A DNA stretch of 64,000 nucleotides from Agreia bicolorata (GCF_000938265.1 NZ_JYFC01000004.1:248001-312000); one strand, 5' to 3'. Shown: positions 44,581 to 54,234, numbered from the stretch's first letter. A program made the numbers and translations. The notes: generated by a model not told the origin, from the letters alone.

Positions 44581-45314
44581 CGGGTCGACGCCTCCGGGGG
44601 CAGGATGACGGGCGGGCGGAGTAGGGCGATGAACAGCGCCATCACCGCACGGCCAAGATAAATTGCCGCCTTGAGGGGGTTGTGGGATGGGCGTCCGCCA
44701 GCGCGAGGGCGCATGGCGACGGCCACCTGGCTCACCGTGAGGCTGGCCCGTGACGCGATAACGAGGGATTCCACGGTGTCGCCCAGATACTCGGCGGGGT
44801 AATGCGCGGCGAATAGTCTCACAGCACGTGGGCCGCTGGCGCGAAACCCCGACGTCGTGTCGGTTAGCCGCGTACCCGCGAGCCGGCTGAGGATGCCCGA
44901 CAACATCAGCATCGCCCAGCGACGGGGTCCTTGCACCGAATATTCGCCTTCTCCGGCGAAGCGCGCACCGAGAACGAGATCGTGTGTGGCGAGCTGCTCG
45001 ATAAGAGCGGGCACACCCACTGGGTCATGCTGTCCGTCCGAATCGATCTGGATGACGTTGTCATAGCCGTGCTCGAGCGCGTATTTGAAGCCCACACGCA
45101 TTGCTCCGCCAACGCCGAGGTTGAACGGCAATGACGCGACGATAGCTCCAGCCGCGGTGGCCTTTGCCGATGTCGCATCGGTTGAGCCGTCGTCGACGAC
45201 GAGGCAGTGAATGCCGGGAAAAGTGCCGAGAACTTCGCGAACGACGTTGCCGACGGCCTCTTCCTCGTTGAATGCGGGCATCACAATTAGTGTGCCGTCG
45301 AAGGGGGTGGGCAT
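44577..45314 (-). CDS. GT2 polyprenyl-phosphate glycosyltransferase, DPM1-like
   Basis: A 245-residue enzyme that would transfer a sugar from a nucleotide donor to polyprenyl phosphate. MPAFNEEEAVGNVV, VVDDGSTDAT and QIDSDGQHDP are the hallmarks of the dolichol-phosphate-mannose synthase group, and TDTTSGFRA is also typical. It lacks the C-terminal membrane pair of GtrB. It starts the six-gene operon and would supply the donor for the two DUF2142 proteins. The sugar is unknown. Confidence 0.92.
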   Translation of the reverse strand: MPTPFDGTLIVMPAFNEEEAVGNVVREVLGTFPGIHCLVVDDGSTDATSAKATAAGAIVASLPFNLGVGGAMRVGFKYALEHGYDNVIQIDSDGQHDPVGVPALIEQLATHDLVLGARFAGEGEYSVQGPRRWAMLMLSGILSRLAGTRLTDTTSGFRASGPRAVRLFAAHYPAEYLGDTVESLVIASRASLTVSQVAVAMRPRAGGRPSHNPLKAAIYLGRAVMALFIALLRPPVILPPEASTR

Positions 45315-45359
45315 CCGACCATCATAAGCGCCCGCTGTGACCAGCGAGCAAAGGCGCGG

Positions 45360-46301
45360 TCAGCGGCGTGCGATCCGGTTGGCGACGCTAGGCATGCGAC
45401 CTTGCCTGCCGCGGACGCCGTCGAGCCATCCGGCGGCGATGAGGCGACCAAGGGTGAGCCTGTTGGGTGACAGCGCAAGCACAATTGCGAAGTGCCGTGC
45501 ATCGAGGAGCGTCTCCTTGATCGACCACGCGCGGTGCCGCGAGCCGAACGCCCGGTTCATCAGCACCCGGTTGCGTGCGATGTAGTAGTACCTGAACGGG
45601 GAGCTGCGAACGAGTGAAACGTCTCTGCCGCGGAACCGCAGGCGACGACCGAAGATCGTGGGATGGAATCGGCTGCCTAAAGAATGGCTGAGGTGGGTGC
45701 CAGGGGCGAGCACAGTCTCGAAACCGAAATCGGAAAGGCGCATGAAGTACTCGGTGTCGACTGAGTCGATAAACAGACCTGCTCGGAATGGACCCGCGCT
45801 CCGCCAGACAGAGCGCGGGATGACCAAGCCCGACTGGATCGGCTCGAGCCCCAGTACGACCCCATTCCGCACCTCCGCGACGCGGGAGGGAAGCCCTTGG
45901 ACGGAGTGCGGCGCGACCAGGCCGACCTGCACGCCGGCGGCCGTTGCCGCTTCAAACGCCGAGAGTGCACGTTCGACATAGTCGGCTTGGAGAGTCGAGT
46001 CCTGATCGAGCGTCAACACGAACTCTGCCTCCGGCGCCCTCGCAAATGCGGCATCGACTCCCGCATTGAGAGCAGATGCGATACCCGAGTTTTGTCCGAG
46101 CAGAACGATTTGGCAGCCTGCCGCGGCACAGGAATCCAGAATCTCGGTGACGTCGATCGTGCTGCCGTCATCGACGATGGTTACCGAACGAGTCTGCGAT
46201 AAGAGCGAAGCGCATGCGTCGAGCAGCGCCGGTCCGGGATTGAACGCGGAGATAACGGCGACGACCCTCGTCGACGGGGCGCGTGCATGTGCTCGGGGCA
46301 C
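45360..46301 (-). CDS. Glycosyltransferase family 2, rhamnosyltransferase-like
   Basis: A 313-residue GT-A transferase with TIVDDGSTIDV and LTLDQDSTLQADY, and IDSVDTEYFMRL near the middle. The C-terminal YYIARNR and LSPNRL segments mark it as a paralogue of the GT2 at 35634-36560. The GTG start at 46301 has GAAGGAGG five bases upstream. It precedes the DPM1-like operon on the same strand, 45 bases away, so it may be co-transcribed. Confidence 0.92.
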   Translation of the reverse strand: MPRAHARAPSTRVVAVISAFNPGPALLDACASLLSQTRSVTIVDDGSTIDVTEILDSCAAAGCQIVLLGQNSGIASALNAGVDAAFARAPEAEFVLTLDQDSTLQADYVERALSAFEAATAAGVQVGLVAPHSVQGLPSRVAEVRNGVVLGLEPIQSGLVIPRSVWRSAGPFRAGLFIDSVDTEYFMRLSDFGFETVLAPGTHLSHSLGSRFHPTIFGRRLRFRGRDVSLVRSSPFRYYYIARNRVLMNRAFGSRHRAWSIKETLLDARHFAIVLALSPNRLTLGRLIAAGWLDGVRGRQGRMPSVANRIARR

Positions 46302-46359
46302 GGCGGCCTCCTTCTCGTCGGGTGCCTGAGGAGTTCTAACGGACGAATACTATGGTGGC

Positions 46360-47103
46360 ATGATCAGGGCGAGCGTGTGCATGGCCACCTACCGAGGCGC
46401 GCCGTTCGTGCGAGAGCAGATCGACTCGATCCTCGAGCAGCTGCATGCCGACGACGAACTTGTCATTGTGGACGACGCGTCGCCCGATGACACGGTGGCC
46501 GTAATCGAGCAGGTAGACGATCCCCGCATCCGGTTGCACACGGAGTCGGCCAACCGCGGATACGTGCGCACCTTCGAGAGCGCCATCAGACAAGCGCGCG
46601 GCAAGTACATCATGCTTGCCGATCAAGACGACGTCTGGACAGCCGGGCGACTGGAGTTGATGATCACGCAGCTCGATACAAGTCTTGTCGTCGCCGGCAA
46701 CTATTCGGTGTTGGGTGAGGAAGGTCGGATGCCTGCCAGGCGGCCGCTTCGGCCAGGCTACAACCGGCAGTTCGGCTGGAACACCCTGGCGATTCTTGTG
46801 GGCTACCGTCCTTACTTTGGGTGCGCGATGGGGTTCAGATGCGAGCTCGTGCCTGACCTCGTGCCGTTCCCGGAGATCTTCATCGAATCACACGACCTGT
46901 GGCTGGCTATCCTGGGCAACGCGACTCGCTCGATCTCGCACCTGAGCGATGTGGTCGTCGAGCGTCGCCTGCATGATTACAACGTCACTCCGCTGAAGTG
47001 GCGCCCCCTGGGGACAATCCTCACGGCGAGGTTGATGCTGGCCCGTGGCATGCTGATCGCCCGCCGGCGGGTGCGGATGCGGCCCCCACGCTCGATCGTC
47101 TAA
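46360..47103 (+). CDS. Glycosyltransferase family 2
   Basis: A 247-residue GT-A transferase with MATYRGAPFVREQIDSIL, VIVDDASPDDT and MLADQDDVW, typical of small capsule/O-antigen glycosyltransferases. It stands alone on the plus strand among leftward genes and its end overlaps the convergent GT2 by four bases. TACTAT at 46348-46353 is six bases before the ATG and there is no Shine-Dalgarno sequence, so it may be leaderless. Confidence 0.9.
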   Translation: MIRASVCMATYRGAPFVREQIDSILEQLHADDELVIVDDASPDDTVAVIEQVDDPRIRLHTESANRGYVRTFESAIRQARGKYIMLADQDDVWTAGRLELMITQLDTSLVVAGNYSVLGEEGRMPARRPLRPGYNRQFGWNTLAILVGYRPYFGCAMGFRCELVPDLVPFPEIFIESHDLWLAILGNATRSISHLSDVVVERRLHDYNVTPLKWRPLGTILTARLMLARGMLIARRRVRMRPPRSIV

Positions 47104-47987
47104 CGCCCGCCGAGAGCGTGGCGAAGCAACGCCCGTCGGCCATCCGCGTCGCCCCAGTGTAGGGCTGCCGGTAACGACCACAGTGCACTGAGCCTCGATG
47201 GAATGTGCCTCCGGGCGACACGGGCGGCCCGATGCCATCCCAGCGCCTCACAGCGATCGGCGGCTTCGTAGAACACGTCGCGCTCTTCAGCGAACTTCGA
47301 CCCGTCGACGCCACCCAATGAAGAGACGCTTGCCGCGTGTCTGCGATAGTCGAACACGGTCTCATCATCGAGCAAAAGCGTTCCGCCCGAGAGCACGATC
47401 TGCAAGATGAGAGTGAGATCTTGAACAACTCGACGGTTCTCGCGGAAGCCGAACTCTCGCAGTCGATCGCTTCTCCAGCAGAGCGAGGGAAAGTAGCACC
47501 AGTTGCCGCGCAGCAGGCTCGTAGCGAGATCGTCGCCCCCGAGAAGTTGCGGCTTCGGGCCGCGAGGACGCAGGAGTGTTTTTACTCGATCTGGTAGGGG
47601 CTCAGACGGATTTCCGTGCTCGTCAACCACCGAAACGCCAGGCTGGATGATGTCGACATTCGGGTATCGAGACCGCAAATTCGCCACCCTCGCCACGTAT
47701 CCGGGCCGCATCAGGTCGTCGCATCCCATTATTACTGAGAAGTCGTTCTCGATGAGCGAGACGCAGCGGTTGAAGTTGCCGCTCACCCCGAGGTTGTGAT
47801 CGTTGCGCAGGTAGGTAATGCGGGGATCGTCCAGCTCGCGCACCCATTGGCCAGCGGACAGGTCGGGGTATACGTCGTCGACGATGACGAGACGCCAGTC
47901 ATCATCTGTTTGCGCTCGCACGCTATCTACGGCAAGGCGGAACTGGTCGACCCTCCCGTAGAAGGGCATCAGGATGTCGAGAGTCAT
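47100..47987 (-). CDS. Glycosyltransferase family 2
   Basis: A 295-residue GT-A transferase opening MTLDILMPFYGRVDQFRLAV, with LVIVDDVYPD and VIMGCDDLM for donor binding. It overlaps DUF2142 protein 4 by four bases (ATGA) and the convergent GT2 by four at its end. Donor and acceptor are unknown. Confidence 0.9.
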   Translation of the reverse strand: MTLDILMPFYGRVDQFRLAVDSVRAQTDDDWRLVIVDDVYPDLSAGQWVRELDDPRITYLRNDHNLGVSGNFNRCVSLIENDFSVIMGCDDLMRPGYVARVANLRSRYPNVDIIQPGVSVVDEHGNPSEPLPDRVKTLLRPRGPKPQLLGGDDLATSLLRGNWCYFPSLCWRSDRLREFGFRENRRVVQDLTLILQIVLSGGTLLLDDETVFDYRRHAASVSSLGGVDGSKFAEERDVFYEAADRCEALGWHRAARVARRHIPSRLSALWSLPAALHWGDADGRRALLRHALGGR

Positions 47988-49531
47988 ACGGCAGTGGATC
48001 TCAGTCGAGGCGAGGAGTAGCCGTCATCGAACTGCTGGCGTTGCGTCGAGCCGAGAACGCTGTGGTAGCGGAGGAGCAGATGAACGGCGAAAGCGAACGT
48101 CAGCACTCCGATCACCCAGACGGCAAGCGGGGGAACGGGCAGAGCCCACCACCATTCGCGTTGGTTGTTCAGGTTCCAGCCTCCCATGTCGACGCCCGTG
48201 AGGTACCGGCGCATGTTCACATGCAGCGCGATAGCATTCGCTACGATGATGGATCCTTCAACGAGATAGACCTGAACCCGGCCGAGCTGAGGTTCGCGAT
48301 CACGCAGGTGGAAGAGTGCGACACCGGCGAACATGATGATGAGCGGAAGCACGTAGCGCGGCTGCACCCCACTGCCGACGACAGTGCTGCTCTGAACGAG
48401 GATGTACACGGGGATAGCGACGAGGGCGCCGGCGATCAGGCCGAGAACCAAGAGCTTGCGCCAGGTTGTGTGCGCGAGCGCCGCGAAGACGACGACGGCG
48501 AAGGCTGCAAGGCTCACGACGGACACGCTTCCGGGCATCCTCGTATCGAACCATCCGAGGGCCCAGGAGCCGAAAACGCCCGCCCAGAGAAGTGGGATGT
48601 CGAGAAGATTGCTCGTCAGGAGGAAGCCCGTGTCAGTCGTCGCGATCGTGGTGTCCGTACCCATTCCCGTCGAGGCTGCCGCGACCTGATTCGAGGTCAA
48701 GTAGAGGGCGATCGACCCGACGACGATGAGAATAGGCAGGATGGTCAAGCGCCAGTACCCTTTTGCACGCTTGACTGTGAGAGCGACGGCGACCCCCGCG
48801 CCGATGATCGCGTAGAGGGCTGAGTCGGCACGAGCTCCGGCACCAAGCCCGGCCGCGAGAAGCGCGAGCAATCCCAGGGCGACGCGCCTCCTCCCGGTCG
48901 TCTCGAAATAGCCCACCAGAGCAATCCAGACCGAGCCGCCCGAGATGATTGCCCAGGAACTGGGGTTGTTCGAGGCAAGTAGAAACATGCCGAGGGGAAC
49001 TATGCCCACGACCCACGACCAGACGAGCGTGCCGCGGCGTCGCCGAGGAAGGAGGGCGTAGAGCGCGGTCCAGAGAGCGACGAAGATGGCGATGCTCACC
49101 ATTCGCATCACGATGACCGACCTCTCGACGTCTTCAGAGGCGAACAGTCCCATGACTGCGTAGTAGACGGGGGGATACAGCCCCGTGGAGTTGAGTCGGA
49201 CGGTCGGCACGAGCTTCGACGCCTCGCTACCCAAGATGGGCTCTTGGCACGCTGCGCTTACTGCGGGTGCGAATTTGTAGCATTCCGCTCCGTCACGTAC
49301 GAGCTGAGGAACGAGGCGCTCGTTAGGTTGTGCGCCCGTCTCGCAGAGTCCGTCACGGACGCCGAGCCCGCACCACGTGCTGGCGAGGTGAAAGTCGTCG
49401 TCAGGGCTGGCGCCGACAGGGGAGGCCAGAGCCCAGCTCGCCAAGCTGAGGAACATGGCGAGGGGAAACACCACGAAGAGCATCAACCGGGTCCGCTTTA
49501 CGCGGTTGCGTTTCGGGGGAGTCGTCGTCAT
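47984..49531 (-). CDS. DUF2142 multi-membrane protein 4, divergent (putative GT-C glycosyltransferase)
   Basis: A 515-residue protein with about 12 transmembrane segments. It is the most divergent of the four: the outer-loop motif reads SPDDDFHLAS instead of PDEPAH, still acidic, and the C-terminal YVLPLIIMF replaces the WQGRYGLP motif. The first outer loop has a set of cysteines (CGLG, CETG, ECYK, ACQE) that could form disulfides. It overlaps the following GT2 by four bases and is preceded by another GT2 33 bases away. The GT-C role is inferred. Confidence 0.83.
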   Translation of the reverse strand: MTTTPPKRNRVKRTRLMLFVVFPLAMFLSLASWALASPVGASPDDDFHLASTWCGLGVRDGLCETGAQPNERLVPQLVRDGAECYKFAPAVSAACQEPILGSEASKLVPTVRLNSTGLYPPVYYAVMGLFASEDVERSVIVMRMVSIAIFVALWTALYALLPRRRRGTLVWSWVVGIVPLGMFLLASNNPSSWAIISGGSVWIALVGYFETTGRRRVALGLLALLAAGLGAGARADSALYAIIGAGVAVALTVKRAKGYWRLTILPILIVVGSIALYLTSNQVAAASTGMGTDTTIATTDTGFLLTSNLLDIPLLWAGVFGSWALGWFDTRMPGSVSVVSLAAFAVVVFAALAHTTWRKLLVLGLIAGALVAIPVYILVQSSTVVGSGVQPRYVLPLIIMFAGVALFHLRDREPQLGRVQVYLVEGSIIVANAIALHVNMRRYLTGVDMGGWNLNNQREWWWALPVPPLAVWVIGVLTFAFAVHLLLRYHSVLGSTQRQQFDDGYSSPRLRSTAV

Positions 49532-49564
49532 CAGATCATTCTTTTCGCGTGTGTCGTGCAGGAA

Positions 49565-50641
49565 CTAATCGTCGACCGTCCATTGCTTGATGAATGAACG
49601 GGGCAGGCGAGAACCCGCATCTCGCAGCCGTCCGTCGGTAATGTATCCGGGCATCATCAAGAGTGCCTGCAGAAGCCCGAGTGCGGTCGCCCGTACCTGA
49701 ACTCGGGCATCCTTGTCTCGCCCGTTGCGCGCAAGACGTCGGAGCGCTTTGGCAAGGCTTCCACCAGTGCGCGCGACAGCAGACAGGAGCATGCGCAACG
49801 TGCCGTTGCGGGCCGTGACGAGAATACGGTTGCGCACGTTATGGCTGAGAAAGAAAGGCGACCGGATGCCGCTGGACGCGGCGTGACGGTGCCACACGGT
49901 GGCGTCTTGTGCGTACCGAACGCTCCAGCCGGCTCGGCGCAGGCGCCAGGCCAGGTCTGTGTCTTCGTAGTACATAAAAAGTCGTTCGTCGAAGAGTCCA
50001 ACCGAATCGAGAGCAGCGCGCCGAATGGCCGCCCCGCCGCCCGAGAATCCGAACACCTCGACGGGGCTGGTCTCGTCGTCGGTAGTGTCGAGCCACGAAC
50101 GGTCCCTGCCGTTGCCGGAGCGCGAGACCTGGTTTCCAGTGCTATTGATGAGGGCCACGCCGGATCCGGGTGTGGCGTTGCGTGCGACCCGCTCCCACCG
50201 AGCGCCCGAAGCGGATACGTATGCCGTCGGCGACCCTGGAGCAGGAACGAACCGCCCACTCAGAAGAATCCGTGCGGTGATGGCGGCGACGCGGTCATTG
50301 CCGTCCTCGACGAGCGGCGCGACGATAGCGGAGATGAAGCCCGGAGCAGCGACAGCATCGTTGTTGATCAGCACGATCACGTCCCCCGTGGAGTTTGCGA
50401 TCCCGAGGTTCACACCGCCGGCGAAGCCGATGTTCTTGGGGCTGCGAATGATGCGCACGTCAGGGTAGAACTGCGAGATCTGGCGATCTGATCCGTCGGT
50501 CGATGCGTTGTCGACGACGACCACCTCGACATGGATGCCCGGCGTCTTCTGTTGCGAGAGCGACTCGATGCACTCGAGCACGAAGGCCCCGCCGTTGAAG
50601 TTCACGACAATGACGGTTGCCCGCAATTCGTCGTGCGGCAT
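49565..50641 (-). CDS. Glycosyltransferase family 2
   Basis: A 358-residue GT-A transferase with VIVVNFNGG, VVVDNASTDGSD, LINNDAVAAPGF and YYEDTDLAWRLRRAGW, the WbbL-like set. The ATG at 50641 has GAGGAG six bases upstream. The C-terminal 100 residues after the catalytic domain are basic and may bind the membrane. It is divergent from the first WsaF-like gene and starts the GT2-DUF2142-GT2 unit. Confidence 0.92.
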   Translation of the reverse strand: MPHDELRATVIVVNFNGGAFVLECIESLSQQKTPGIHVEVVVVDNASTDGSDRQISQFYPDVRIIRSPKNIGFAGGVNLGIANSTGDVIVLINNDAVAAPGFISAIVAPLVEDGNDRVAAITARILLSGRFVPAPGSPTAYVSASGARWERVARNATPGSGVALINSTGNQVSRSGNGRDRSWLDTTDDETSPVEVFGFSGGGAAIRRAALDSVGLFDERLFMYYEDTDLAWRLRRAGWSVRYAQDATVWHRHAASSGIRSPFFLSHNVRNRILVTARNGTLRMLLSAVARTGGSLAKALRRLARNGRDKDARVQVRATALGLLQALLMMPGYITDGRLRDAGSRLPRSFIKQWTVDD

Positions 50642-50738
50642 GGCTTCTCCTCGGTCGATCGGCACATGGTTAGGCTACTAGCTGTTCCGCGGCCGCCGAT
50701 CGGTGCCGAGCACGAGAACACCGTTGAAGGAGATCACC

Positions 50739-51968
50739 GTGAGCTTGTTTTCTCGCGCCGTCACGTCGCTGAAGTCGGAAGGCCCGCGTCAGGCCGCTTC
50801 GAGGGTGTTCAACCGGCTCTCGATCGACCTCAACACCAACAAGCCCGGCGAATCGCTCGTTCATCCCGACGACGCCGTCGCGGTGGACTGGACGGTGCCG
50901 GCCCTGTTCGAGACAGATCTGCCCGCTCCAGTCACGAAGAACGTGAAGACCGCCTGGATTATCTCACCCCCCGGGCGCACGAGCGGCGGACACCAGAACG
51001 CCTTCCGCTTCATGGACTTTCTGGAGAAGGCCGGCCACTCCGTGACCGTGTACTTCTACACGACCGAGTCGAAGCCGATCGACCTGGCGGCCATTCGGCT
51101 GATGCTGCAGACGACCAGCGCATATCCCGACCTTCGCGGCGAGTTGCGCATCTACGACCAGGCCACGGGGCTGGATACCGACACCCAGGCCGTCTTTGCA
51201 ACCGGATGGGAAACCGCATACCCGGCCCACCGGCATCCGACGAACGCCCGCCGTTTCTACTTCACCCAGGATTTCGAGCCCGCCTTCTATGCCTCGGGCA
51301 GCGACTACGTACTCGCGGAGAACACCTACCGCTTCGGGTTCCACGGCATCTCGGCGGGCAAGTGGCTGTCGAAGAAACTCACCGACGACTACGGCATGCC
51401 GGGCGACCACTACGACTATGCGGTCGATAAGCAGCACTACTCGTTCACCAATACCTCAAGGCGAGGCGAGGTGCTGTTCTACGCCCGGCCCCCGACATCC
51501 CGTCGCGCTTTCGAGTTTGGCCGTCTCGTACTCACCGAGTTGCACCGTCTGCGGCCCGAGATCACGATCAACATGGTCGGCTGGGATATCTCTCCCTACT
51601 GGGTGCCGTTCCCGTATGTGAATCACACTGCGCTCGACATCTCGCAGCTCAATGAGGTTTACAACCGCTGTGCCGCTGGGCTGATCCTCTCTCTCACCAA
51701 CATGTCGCTACTGCCGATGGAGGTGATGTCGAGCGGTGTGGTGCCGGTGGTCAACGACGCGCCGAACACGCGCGAGATCTTCGAGAGCCCGTACATGGAC
51801 TATCAGCCGCTGTCGCCCGGGGCGATGGCTCGCCGCATGATCGAGATCGTGGATGACGCCCACCAGGTGGAGCACGCGCGCGAGATGGCGGAATCCGTCG
51901 CTCGTATTGACTGGGCCGACCCCGGCGAGATGTTCATCGACGCCTTCGATCGGGTCATGGCGGGCTAA
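50739..51968 (+). CDS. WsaF-like rhamnosyltransferase 1
   Basis: A 409-residue GT-B transferase of the WsaF group, whose founding member adds beta-1,2-rhamnose in the Geobacillus S-layer glycan. SPPGRTSGGHQNAFRFMDFL, FATGWETAYPA and AENTYRFGFHG are the marks shared with its neighbour, and LTNMSLLPMEVMSSGVVPVV is the donor side. GTG 50739 has AAGGAG six bases upstream. It heads a rightward run with a second WsaF-like gene, an epimerase, a GT2 and the ABC exporter. Rhamnose as donor is inferred from the family. Confidence 0.87.
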   Translation: MSLFSRAVTSLKSEGPRQAASRVFNRLSIDLNTNKPGESLVHPDDAVAVDWTVPALFETDLPAPVTKNVKTAWIISPPGRTSGGHQNAFRFMDFLEKAGHSVTVYFYTTESKPIDLAAIRLMLQTTSAYPDLRGELRIYDQATGLDTDTQAVFATGWETAYPAHRHPTNARRFYFTQDFEPAFYASGSDYVLAENTYRFGFHGISAGKWLSKKLTDDYGMPGDHYDYAVDKQHYSFTNTSRRGEVLFYARPPTSRRAFEFGRLVLTELHRLRPEITINMVGWDISPYWVPFPYVNHTALDISQLNEVYNRCAAGLILSLTNMSLLPMEVMSSGVVPVVNDAPNTREIFESPYMDYQPLSPGAMARRMIEIVDDAHQVEHAREMAESVARIDWADPGEMFIDAFDRVMAG

Positions 51969-52079
51969 TGGGTTCTATGCACTGACGATTTTCGGGGGCT
52001 ACGCCGTAACGCGCCGCCAGCCTCCCACGAGATAGCGCTCGGAGCGGCAGTTACTGTGGGCGCCTAGTACCCTGTATCG

Positions 52080-53312
52080 GTGAGCTCCCTAAATAAGGCC
52101 CTGATCGTCCTAAAAGAGCAAGGTGTCGTTGCCCTGATCAACAAGGTGCGCCATCGCTTTCGCGCGGTGCCACCTCCCGTCCCGGGCACCGTCAAGATCG
52201 GCTTCCTCGTCAAGACAGAAGATGCGAGTCGAGTTGACTGGAGCATCCCCCATCCGGCGGTTGTCGATCCGATCGTGATCGATAAGGATAGGCTCACCGT
52301 TGCGTGGATCATGTCGCCCCCCGGTGAGTCAAGCGGGGGACATCAGAACATCTTCCGCTTCATGAGCTTTCTCGAAGCGGCGGGGCACACGATCAAGGTG
52401 TACATCTACAGCGCTCATGCTCCTTACTCAATTCCGCTCATCAAAGAGATGATCAAGTCGTCTCCGTCGTATCCGAATGTCAAGGCAAGCATCGAGACAT
52501 ATACGGATGCCGGCGTCTCGAGCGATGTCGATGCGATCTTCGCGACCGGTTGGGAGACTGCTTATCCGTCCTTCCTCGATTCGTCTCCCGCAAGGCGCTT
52601 CTACTTCGTGCAGGACTATGAGCCGTATTTCTACTCCGTCGGATCTGACGCTGTTCTCGCCGAAAATACGTACAGATTCGGATTTCATGGAATCACCGCG
52701 GGGGGCTTCCTCGCTCACAAGCTCGCAAATGATTTCGGTATGACAACATCGTCTTTCGACTTCGGTGCCGATAGCACGATGTACAAGATCACGAATGAGT
52801 CGCGGCGAAAAGAGGTCTTCTTCTATGCGCGACCGGTGACCGCCCGCCGAGGGTTCGAACTGGGAATCCTCGCCCTCGAACATTTCGCTAGAGCTCGGCC
52901 GGATTACACCATCAATCTCGCTGGCTGGGATGTGAGTTCTTACGACATACCGTTCGAATACACGAATCTGAAAGACCTCAAGATAGATCAACTAAACGAG
53001 GTCTACAACAGGTGTGCCACGGGTCTCGTCATTTCTTTGACGAATATGTCGTTGCTTCCACTTGAGCTGTTGGCGGCGGGGGTTATCCCGGTGGTCAACG
53101 ACGGTCCGAATAATCGTTTGGTCAGCGACAACCCGTACCTCGCGTACACTGCGCCGGCGCCCCATGCCCTCGGTCAGAGAATGGTAGAAATCGTCGATCG
53201 AGCCGATCTGCCGCAGTATGCCCGTGAAGCGTCAGAAAGCGTGAGAGCCACTGATTGGGCGACCTCAGGCCGTACCTTCGTCAAATTGTTCGAAGAAGCT
53301 ATTCGTGGCTAG
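52080..53312 (+). CDS. WsaF-like rhamnosyltransferase 2
   Basis: A 410-residue paralogue of the preceding gene, with SPPGESSGGHQNIFRFMSFL, FATGWETAYPS, AENTYRFGFHG and LTNMSLLPLELLAAGVIPVV. The start is GTG 52080 without a Shine-Dalgarno sequence, so a leaderless mRNA is possible. The codons are clearly more AT-rich than those of the first copy, which suggests separate origins rather than a recent duplication. It overlaps the epimerase by eight bases. Confidence 0.87.
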   Translation: MSSLNKALIVLKEQGVVALINKVRHRFRAVPPPVPGTVKIGFLVKTEDASRVDWSIPHPAVVDPIVIDKDRLTVAWIMSPPGESSGGHQNIFRFMSFLEAAGHTIKVYIYSAHAPYSIPLIKEMIKSSPSYPNVKASIETYTDAGVSSDVDAIFATGWETAYPSFLDSSPARRFYFVQDYEPYFYSVGSDAVLAENTYRFGFHGITAGGFLAHKLANDFGMTTSSFDFGADSTMYKITNESRRKEVFFYARPVTARRGFELGILALEHFARARPDYTINLAGWDVSSYDIPFEYTNLKDLKIDQLNEVYNRCATGLVISLTNMSLLPLELLAAGVIPVVNDGPNNRLVSDNPYLAYTAPAPHALGQRMVEIVDRADLPQYAREASESVRATDWATSGRTFVKLFEEAIRG

Positions 53313-54234
53313 GTGTCTTGTCGTAGGCGCTAACGGATTTATCGGCTCTCATCTCGTCGACGAACTCGTTCGGACGGGCCACTCCGTGACAGCGTTCGAC
53401 CGGTTTTCGGGCAGTACATCGATGTTCACCGCGTCGGGCGTGCGCATCGTGGCTGGGGACTTCATGAACGTCGCGGACATAGGAGAAGCCGTCGATGGGC
53501 AGGATTTTGTTTTTCATTTCCTTTCGACCACCACACCCGCAACCGCTGAGAACGATCCCACCATGGACGTTCGAACGAATATCGCGTCGAGCATCGAACT
53601 CTTTCAGCACAGTGTTGACGCGGGAGTCCAGAAGATCTTCTTTGCTTCCACGGGCGGCGCAATATACGGAAACCAACCTGAACCAGTTCTCAATGAGAAT
53701 CTTCGTCCCTTGCCCGTGTCGCCCTATGCGATCGGCAAACTCGCGATCGAAGGGTACCTTCGCTATTTCCGGACCAAGTACGGCATCGATACGGTTGCGT
53801 TTCGGATATCGAATCCGTACGGACCGCGCCAGCGTGCTCACAAAAAGCAAGGGGTGATCCCTATCTTTCTGAACCGTATGCAGCAGGGTCTTCCGATCAC
53901 AGTGTTTGGAGATGGCAGCATGGTTCGGGACTATCAGTATGTCGACGACACCGTGAAGATGATGGTGAGCACGGTGGGACGAGAACTTGATCATGATGTG
54001 TACAACATCGGCAGCGGCAGGGGCGCCACGCTGACGGAGGTTCTCGAGGTCATGAGAACGGTGACCGGCATCGACCCGCTCGTGGAACACAAGCCCATCC
54101 CGTCGACGTACCTCGACCGGGTGGTTCTGGACACTTCCCGGTACGAGAAGCAGTTCGGACAGTTGGCGCCCAGGACTCTCGAAGATGGAATTCGTTCAAC
54201 ATGGAATCATCTCGTCTCGGAGGGACACCAGTGA
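53305..54234 (+). CDS. NAD-dependent nucleotide-sugar epimerase/dehydratase
   Basis: A 309-residue extended short-chain dehydrogenase. The NAD loop GANGFIGSHL is at the N-terminus, FASTGGAIYGN and YAIGKLAIE give the catalytic serine/threonine region and YxxxK, and FRISNPYGPRQ is typical of UDP-glucose 4-epimerase-like enzymes. It starts at GTG 53305, overlapping the WsaF-like gene by eight bases, with GAAGAAG before it. It probably makes a nucleotide sugar for this polymer; which one is unknown. Confidence 0.88.
   Translation: MARCLVVGANGFIGSHLVDELVRTGHSVTAFDRFSGSTSMFTASGVRIVAGDFMNVADIGEAVDGQDFVFHFLSTTTPATAENDPTMDVRTNIASSIELFQHSVDAGVQKIFFASTGGAIYGNQPEPVLNENLRPLPVSPYAIGKLAIEGYLRYFRTKYGIDTVAFRISNPYGPRQRAHKKQGVIPIFLNRMQQGLPITVFGDGSMVRDYQYVDDTVKMMVSTVGRELDHDVYNIGSGRGATLTEVLEVMRTVTGIDPLVEHKPIPSTYLDRVVLDTSRYEKQFGQLAPRTLEDGIRSTWNHLVSEGHQ

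Noticed and set aside
50656-50722. Inverted TCGGCAC / GTGCCGA pair between the divergent GT2 and WsaF-like genes
   Set aside because: Only seven bases per arm about 40 bases apart in GC-rich sequence, so chance is likely.
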